Notes under the pieces: generated by a model
What the model was told of the DNA's origin: nothing
Database searches by the model: none
What the model saw: only the letters and a program-made list of their open reading frames with translations
NCBI GenBank assembly: GCA_963621965.1
Contig: CAVFGN010000047.1
Span: forward strand, 1 to 11,261
Source of the DNA: JAEELC01 sp963621965
Lineage (GTDB): Bacteria > Bacillota_I > Bacilli_A > Acholeplasmatales > Anaeroplasmataceae
Direction of reading: 5' to 3'
DNA length: 11,261 nucleotides
Program-made: the position numbers and the translations under genes
Part shown: in pieces, positions 6,405-11,261 of the stretch
How positions within the stretch are numbered: the stretch's first letter is position 1
How the letters are laid out: each line of letters starts with the position of its first letter

Positions 6405-8786
6405 ATGAGAATACGAATTAAAGAGTTTACATGGCATTTTATTATAATGTTAATCATATTCTTGTATATGATCATTGTTAACTTAATTTATACTAATTAT
6501 GTTAATGATACATTAAATGATTCCTCAAGATTAGATGCGGCCAGTTTAGCTACAAACGAGGTTGCAAATTTAAATACTTCAATTAGTGATGTTCTTAGTA
6601 ATTATAATAATAAAAAAGGTGATTATAAAACGGTAACGAGAAATGACCACGTAGTAAACGAACATGGTTACTTTTTAGAAGCAAATGATACAACACTTTA
6701 TTGTTATATTCAAATAAGCGAGAATAACTTTATCGTTACATCAATGAGTGAAACATTTTATAATTATAATCATGATGTTATTAGCGATAAGTATAATGGA
6801 ATAAATAACGGTTTAATAGATAGTGACGGAACTATATTTTGGTCATTTAAATCTAGTTCAAGTACTTCTGATACATCGCTAATCAGTTTAGTAAATGATA
6901 CTACCGTTACAAAAAAAGTATTAGACGAAGCTAAAAACGGTACTAAATCTTTTTCTTATGATGCAAATTATAAAAATACATCATGTTATTTAGCTTTATC
7001 TAAATTAAGTGATGATGTGTATTATTATGAATTCTTCGATGTATCAATGTTTAAAGATAAAATTGAAACAAATAGTACAATCTCTAATGTATATAGATTT
7101 GCGCTTGTCATAGGCTTTGTTGTATTATTACTTGATTTAATTTCAATTGTTGTAAGATCTAATAGGATTTTAAAGATTAAACGTAGTAGTGCTAGTAAAC
7201 AAGGTACAGCTATTATTAAAATTAATAAAAAAGGTAAAGTTAAGTTTTATGCGCGTGGAAGAGATACTTATGGTAGAGAAGTATATAATTTAGCTAAAGT
7301 ATTTAGACCTGTTAGTGGTAATTCGTTTGAAGATGAATTAAAACATAAAACACGTTTTGTTTGTGAATATACTAACGAAGAACAAAATGAATATGCGGAA
7401 TTCATTAGTATTGCTCAAAGAGGAGGATACACTATTGTATCTAATGTAATAACTGATGAATATAAGCAAGAATCAGAATTAAAGAAGATTACAGAACAAA
7501 ACCCTATTTCAGGTTTACCTAATAATGGTTCTTTACTTAAGGAATTTGACTCTTTAAGAAGTAACTTCTTAAATAAAGATGTAAGTTTAGTTCGTATCAA
7601 ATTTCAAGAATTTGAGTTTATCTCAAAGACTTTAGGCTTTAAAGCGGGTGATTTGTTAATTAATTCATCGGTAGATTTGATTAAACAAAACATTGGATCA
7701 AATTATTTTATGTATCATATTCAAAATGATACACTAGTTGTTATAATGTACGGAAAAAAAGAAGAGAACGATAAATTAATCAATAATTTATTTAATGTTT
7801 TTAATCATCCAATTAGTCTTGGCAAATCTCGTACATTTGTTCATTTAAAAATTGGTGTTGTAGAAATTAGTAATGCGGTTAACAAGGACTTTAAAATACA
7901 AGATGCATTAGATAAATCAGTACTTGCATTATCTCATGCGATTAAGCAAGTAAGTATTAATATTGTTAAATATGACCAAACACTTGAGAACCATCTTAAG
8001 TATAAGAAGCAAATGGAAGAAGATGTGCATAAAGCTATTGAAAATGGTGAATTCGTTATGTTCTACCAACCACAGTACAACATTAAGGAAAAGCGTATTG
8101 TGGGATTTGAGTCCTTACTTAGATGGAAAAACGAAAAATATAAAACTGTTTCACCTCAAGAATATATCGAACTTGCGGAACAAAATGGTGATATTGTAGA
8201 AATTGGTAGATTTATAAATAGAAGTGTATTTAAAGCAGCTAGAGAATTCCAAAATTATAATGTTCACTTAAGTATTAATGTTTCGCCTGCCCAACTTGTT
8301 CAATCAGGTTTTGTAGATGAACTACTTGAAGAGTTTAAGAAAAATGAACTTAAAAAAGGTTCTATTTGCGTGGAAATTACAGAAACATTTTTAATGCAAA
8401 ATATGAATAATATGATACAAAAGTTAAATATTCTAAGAGAGAACGGATTTAATATTCACTTAGATGACTTTGGTAATGGTTACTCAAACATGATGTATTT
8501 AAAAGAAATTCCTGTAGATACAATAAAGACTGATATGTCATTTATTTCAAGCCTTGAAACTGATAAGACAAGTCAAATTATTGAGTCTACAATTATTGAA
8601 CTTGCAAATAAACTTAACTTACATGTTGTTTGCGAAGGCGTTGAAAGAAATAGTCAAGCTAAATTGCTTGATACGTACGGAGCCGATATTCTTCAAGGTT
8701 ATTTGATTAGTAGACCTGTAGAAGAACAAAAAGCTCTAGAATTACTTAAAACTGGTATTAATTTAAATTATGAAGGAGGAAAATAA
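6405..8786 (+). CDS. Membrane sensor c-di-GMP phosphodiesterase (degenerate GGDEF - EAL)
   Basis: This 793-residue membrane protein should hydrolyse c-di-GMP to pGpG in response to an outside signal. A basic start (RIRIK) precedes membrane segment 1 (about 11-30). Residues about 31-229 form an extracytoplasmic domain, perhaps Cache-like but not assignable with confidence. Segment 2 is about 230-251, followed by a basic inner-face stretch (RSNRILKIKR). Residues about 265-350 are an unassigned, possibly PAS-like, linker. Residues about 365-525 are a GGDEF fold without catalytic residues (QNDTL at 440-444, K399 and Q401 at metal positions). The EAL domain (about 535-785) has ESL for the name motif (E569) and keeps N625, E657, E660, D687-D688, K708, D710, E744 and Q764, so it looks active. 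It is the first gene behind the riboswitch, with a very strong Shine-Dalgarno eight bases or fewer from the ATG. It overlaps the next gene by one base (TAATG). Confidence 0.93.
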   Translation: MRIRIKEFTWHFIIMLIIFLYMIIVNLIYTNYVNDTLNDSSRLDAASLATNEVANLNTSISDVLSNYNNKKGDYKTVTRNDHVVNEHGYFLEANDTTLYCYIQISENNFIVTSMSETFYNYNHDVISDKYNGINNGLIDSDGTIFWSFKSSSSTSDTSLISLVNDTTVTKKVLDEAKNGTKSFSYDANYKNTSCYLALSKLSDDVYYYEFFDVSMFKDKIETNSTISNVYRFALVIGFVVLLLDLISIVVRSNRILKIKRSSASKQGTAIIKINKKGKVKFYARGRDTYGREVYNLAKVFRPVSGNSFEDELKHKTRFVCEYTNEEQNEYAEFISIAQRGGYTIVSNVITDEYKQESELKKITEQNPISGLPNNGSLLKEFDSLRSNFLNKDVSLVRIKFQEFEFISKTLGFKAGDLLINSSVDLIKQNIGSNYFMYHIQNDTLVVIMYGKKEENDKLINNLFNVFNHPISLGKSRTFVHLKIGVVEISNAVNKDFKIQDALDKSVLALSHAIKQVSINIVKYDQTLENHLKYKKQMEEDVHKAIENGEFVMFYQPQYNIKEKRIVGFESLLRWKNEKYKTVSPQEYIELAEQNGDIVEIGRFINRSVFKAAREFQNYNVHLSINVSPAQLVQSGFVDELLEEFKKNELKKGSICVEITETFLMQNMNNMIQKLNILRENGFNIHLDDFGNGYSNMMYLKEIPVDTIKTDMSFISSLETDKTSQIIESTIIELANKLNLHVVCEGVERNSQAKLLDTYGADILQGYLISRPVEEQKALELLKTGINLNYEGGK

Positions 8787-10303
8787 TGGCTAACTTTATA
8801 TTAACTAATGAAGAAAGCGTATATGATTCTTTAGGAAAAGGTTTATCTTCCTTTTTGATAATATTAGCTATTTTAGTAGCACTCGCTTTAATTATATTCT
8901 TTGTATCTAGCGTTAAGAAACAAGAAAGAATTTTACGCGAAAAAGATAATGTACTTGTTGATACAATGATTACTAAACAGGAAATGCGCACAAGTATTAA
9001 TACTTATGCCTCTAAGATAGGTTCTTATGGTCAATTTTCTTTGTTCTATATTAAATTAGATGACTATGAGACACATAAGGAAATTTTAGGCGAAGATTTA
9101 CTTAAAGAAAACGTTAAAAACTTTGCCGAAAGACTTGTGCACGAATTTAAAGGTGAAGCTAATATTTGTCAATATGATAATGATTCATTCTTGATTTTTG
9201 ATAAGAATGAATATGATTATGAATCTTTAGAAGACATAGCAAAAAAAATATTAGATATTGTTGGCGAATCATATAACGTTAGAAATCAAAATATAAGTAT
9301 TACTGCATCTATTGGTGTTGCAATGTATCCTACATGTGGTACTGGATTTAAGGAATTATTTGAAAATCTAGAACTTGCGACTTATATTGCCCAAAGAGAT
9401 GGGGGTAATAAATATATTCTTTACTACAATGAATTACGTGAGAAAGAAAGTTCTAACCTTGAATACTTTAACGAAGTTCGTGGCGCAATGGACAGGGGGG
9501 AACTTACATTATACTATCAACCTATCATTGATGTTAAATCAAAAGCTTTATATGGATTTGAAGCACTTCTTCGTTGGGAACACCCAACAAAGGGTATAAT
9601 TTCGCCTGCTAACTTTATTCCTATTTTAGAGCAATCAGGAGATATAGCCTATCTTTCTCGTTGGTGTTTAACTCAAGTTATATCAAAAATTGAAGAAATT
9701 GAAACTGTATATCCTAATCGCGATATAAAGATTGGTATTAATTTATCTGTCAAACAGATGGTTGATGAAAATATGGCACCTGAATTTGCAAAGATTATTA
9801 AAAAACATAATGTTAATACTAATAAGATTATTCTTGAAGTAGCTCAATACGCGATGTTTGAGAAGATGAATCAAGTTCGTGTCAACATTTTAAGACTAAG
9901 AGATTTGGGTTTTAGGATTGCGACTGACGGTTTAGGTTTAGACTTTAAGTCTATTGCCCAAATTGAATCTAAACCAATCGATGTTCTTAAACTTGATAGA
10001 ACTTTCTTATCAGATATAGAAGATAATCAAATTCAAGAGAAATATGTTCAAATGTTACTTGAAAATGCTAATAAGACTAATCGTGTCGTAATTAGTGAAG
10101 GTGTAGAAGATTTTAAACATTTAGAGTATGTTAAAAAACAAAATATCGAATATGTTCAGGGTTACTATATTGCAAAACCATTCGATTCAAAAGAATTAGT
10201 TGATTATATTCACTCTGAAGATTGGATAAAAAAACTTGATCCTAGCTTTAGTCGTTCTCAAGAAGACGAAAACATTGATCATGAGGAAAATAAAGAATCA
10301 TAA
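8786..10303 (+). CDS. Membrane-anchored protein with degenerate GGDEF and degenerate EAL domains
   Basis: This 505-residue protein has one membrane segment (about 21-43) followed by a basic inner-face stretch, so the rest is cytoplasmic. Residues about 75-215 form a GGDEF fold with DNDSF at 131-135 and no active site. The EAL fold (about 228-475) keeps EAL at 259-261, N319, E351, K402, D404, E438 and Q458. It has lost key residues: the usual TE after the metal glutamate is A353-Q354, and the DDFG loop reads TDGLG, so the second aspartate is G382 and the rest of loop 6 is altered. Activity is therefore doubtful. It may bind c-di-GMP as a receptor, or pair with the active phosphodiesterase just upstream. 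The C-terminal 20 residues are acidic and probably disordered. The ATG shares a base with the upstream stop and has AAGGAGG at 8773-8779. No terminator is visible right after it. Confidence 0.9.
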   Translation: MANFILTNEESVYDSLGKGLSSFLIILAILVALALIIFFVSSVKKQERILREKDNVLVDTMITKQEMRTSINTYASKIGSYGQFSLFYIKLDDYETHKEILGEDLLKENVKNFAERLVHEFKGEANICQYDNDSFLIFDKNEYDYESLEDIAKKILDIVGESYNVRNQNISITASIGVAMYPTCGTGFKELFENLELATYIAQRDGGNKYILYYNELREKESSNLEYFNEVRGAMDRGELTLYYQPIIDVKSKALYGFEALLRWEHPTKGIISPANFIPILEQSGDIAYLSRWCLTQVISKIEEIETVYPNRDIKIGINLSVKQMVDENMAPEFAKIIKKHNVNTNKIILEVAQYAMFEKMNQVRVNILRLRDLGFRIATDGLGLDFKSIAQIESKPIDVLKLDRTFLSDIEDNQIQEKYVQMLLENANKTNRVVISEGVEDFKHLEYVKKQNIEYVQGYYIAKPFDSKELVDYIHSEDWIKKLDPSFSRSQEDENIDHEENKES

Positions 10304-10342
10304 CTATAATCCAATTAAAAAGTCAAAGAAGTTATATAATAA

Positions 10343-10603
10343 AACATTAAAGGGAATTCTGATTTTATAAATGAAACTCTTAAGCTTAATCATAAAGAGT
10401 TAGCTTCTATGTTTTATAAATTCAAAGATGATGTATCTGTTATAGTTACTATATTATATTATAGATGTAATAAATTCTATTATGTTCGTAAAGAAGATAT
10501 TGATATGTTTATTGAATATTATGCTAAAGTATTACTACTTGGCGTCTATTACAACTCAAAGACACTAAAACATGATTCAAAGATAAAATATATAGAATTT
10601 TAA
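10343..10603 (+). pseudogene. Remnant of a second AAA-ATPase-like/PD-(D/E)XK gene, nuclease core deleted
   Basis: The frame is open from 10343 (an in-frame TAA lies at 10340). It reads GNSDFINETLK, then an ILYYRCNKFYY segment, both resembling internal regions of this family, then a tail matching the 34 C-terminal residues at 92-193. Compared with the tail at the start of the window, the segment holding the ExK catalytic motif and the following helix is absent, so a deletion of some 40-50 codons is likely. There is no good start codon or ribosome site; the ATG at 10409 is internal to the family alignment. I read this as a decayed gene copy, not a small protein gene, although a short peptide could still be made. 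Confidence 0.75.
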
Positions 10604-10660
10604 ATAAAAGTTTATCAATAAACTCTAGTACCATTTTAAAAATACTAGGGTTTTTATTTT
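10499..10660 (+). repeat. Tail-plus-terminator repeat, copy B
   Basis: This partner of 92-256 is collinear through the coding tail, stop codon and terminator stem start. It shares about 27 identical bases around 10549-10575. Together the two copies bracket the whole metG and c-di-GMP block. Confidence 0.75.
10621..10660 (+). terminator. Intrinsic terminator after the nuclease remnant
   Basis: AACTCTAGTA (10621-10630) pairs with TACTAGGGTT (10643-10652) over 10 positions with one T-G pair, followed by a T-rich tail. The stem differs from copy A yet still pairs. It is the first clear terminator after the EAL operon and probably ends that transcript. Confidence 0.82.
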
Positions 10661-10701
10661 CGCAATTTTAAATTAACATATAGTAAAATTAAAATAAATA
10701 C

Positions 10702-10707
10702 TATAAT
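10702..10707 (+). promoter_or_regulatory. Possible -10 element for the third AAA-ATPase-like gene
   Basis: TATAAT lies 25 bases before the ATG at 10732. No -35 element stands at a good distance (TTAACA at 10673 is too far), so the call is weak. The ribosome site is AAGGTGG at 10721-10727, four bases before the start codon. Confidence 0.3.
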
Positions 10708-10731
10708 AAAATTAGGAATGAAGGTGGTCTT

Positions 10732-11261
10732 ATGTCTTTATATTTAAATCAAGATAACGCTAGATTTAAAAGAGCACTAAATAGTGAAATCTACGTTGAT
10801 AAAAGTATGTTAATTAAAGAATGTAACAAAAAAAATAATACAGAAGATTGCTTTATGTGCGTAACACGTCCTCGTAGATTTGGTAAAACTATGGCTTTAT
10901 CTATGCTTAATGCATATTATTTTAAGGGATGTGATTCCGCGTCCTTATTTGAATCTTTAAATATATCAAAAGACGAATCATATCTAAATCACTTAAATAA
11001 GCATAATGTTATATGGATTGATATGGCTAGTCTATATACAAAGATTGAGAATAAAGATGAATTTATAAAACAATCAAAGAAATATATATTAAAAGATTTG
11101 AAAGAATAATTTAAAGATATAGATTACACTGATTTATTATTAGATGATGCGATTATAGAAATAAGTTCTAAACTTAATGAGCGTTTTATATTCTTAATAG
11201 ATGAATGGGATGTAATACTTAGAGAACAAGAATACAATACTAAACTATGTGATGATTATAT
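10732..11261 (+). pseudogene. Third AAA-ATPase-like gene, interrupted by an in-frame stop; runs off the window
   Basis: The first 125 codons form the start of an AAA-ATPase_like (PF09820-type) domain: a family-typical YVDKSMLIKE at 21-30, Walker A RPRRFGKT at 46-53, and a predicted strand NVIWIDM at 92-98. A TAA at 11107-11109 then stops the frame. Translation beyond it continues in the same frame without gap to the window end and includes the Walker B strand FIFLIDEWD (bases about 11188-11214). The stop is thus a single nonsense change (GAA to TAA would restore Glu) inside the ATP-binding core. No ATG follows in frame to allow restart. The product as written would lack Walker B and the nuclease domain and should be inactive. 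A sequencing or assembly error is the main alternative. Confidence 0.75.

Noticed and set aside
10409..10603. A 64-residue standalone gene
   Set aside because: No ribosome site precedes the ATG, family similarity continues upstream of it, and the tail equals the nuclease tail; a remnant is the simpler reading.
1..11261. Mycoplasma-type genetic code, suggested by AT richness and exclusive TAA stops
   Set aside because: All Trp codons in the long genes are TGG and no UGA occurs in frame, so the standard bacterial code fits.
1..11261. CRISPR arrays, tRNA or rRNA genes, transposases
   Set aside because: I saw no spaced direct repeats, no cloverleaf or rRNA signatures, and no transposase-like protein.

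Overview
The window is strongly AT-rich and every gene I can support is on the + strand. Its Shine-Dalgarno sites are strong, one intrinsic terminator has an almost pure T tail, and all visible stop codons are TAA. No UGA is read as Trp in the long genes, so the standard bacterial code fits. The mix of genes (a Firmicutes-type MetG with a C-terminal tRNA-binding domain, a YitT/DUF2179 membrane protein, several multidomain c-di-GMP proteins, and repeated copies of an AAA-ATPase-like/PD-(D/E)XK gene) suggests a low-GC member of the Firmicutes/Bacilli or Clostridia, perhaps gut-associated. The genus cannot be fixed from the sequence alone.

Layout. (1) Positions 2-256 hold the 3' end of an AAA-ATPase-like/PD-(D/E)XK nuclease gene and its terminator. 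(2) Positions 257-444 are intergenic, with a palindromic cre-like site and an extended -10 promoter for the next gene. (3) Positions 445-3190 hold a large soluble GGDEF-GAF-like-(degenerate GGDEF)-EAL protein and its terminator. (4) Positions 3208-6160 form a two-gene unit: metG, then a YitT-family membrane protein joined by a TAATG overlap, then a strong terminator. (5) Positions 6268-10303 form a second c-di-GMP unit: a near-consensus promoter, a GEMM-I (c-di-GMP-I) riboswitch whose 3' part doubles as one arm of an intrinsic terminator, a membrane sensor EAL protein, and a TAATG-coupled membrane-anchored protein with degenerate GGDEF and EAL domains. (6) Positions 10343-10660 hold the wreck of a second nuclease gene, whose tail and terminator align without gaps to those at the start of the window. 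(7) Positions 10732-11261 hold the start of a third family member, broken by an in-frame TAA between Walker A and Walker B.

How the genes may work together. The first large protein has one GGDEF domain and one EAL domain that both look catalytically intact, so it may make and degrade c-di-GMP. The downstream pair carries no intact GGDEF: one protein has an intact EAL and the other a defective EAL. The riboswitch in front of the pair is arranged so that ligand binding should prevent termination. High c-di-GMP would then switch on a phosphodiesterase, a negative feedback loop closed by RNA. This on/off logic is inferred from overlapping base pairs and has not been measured.
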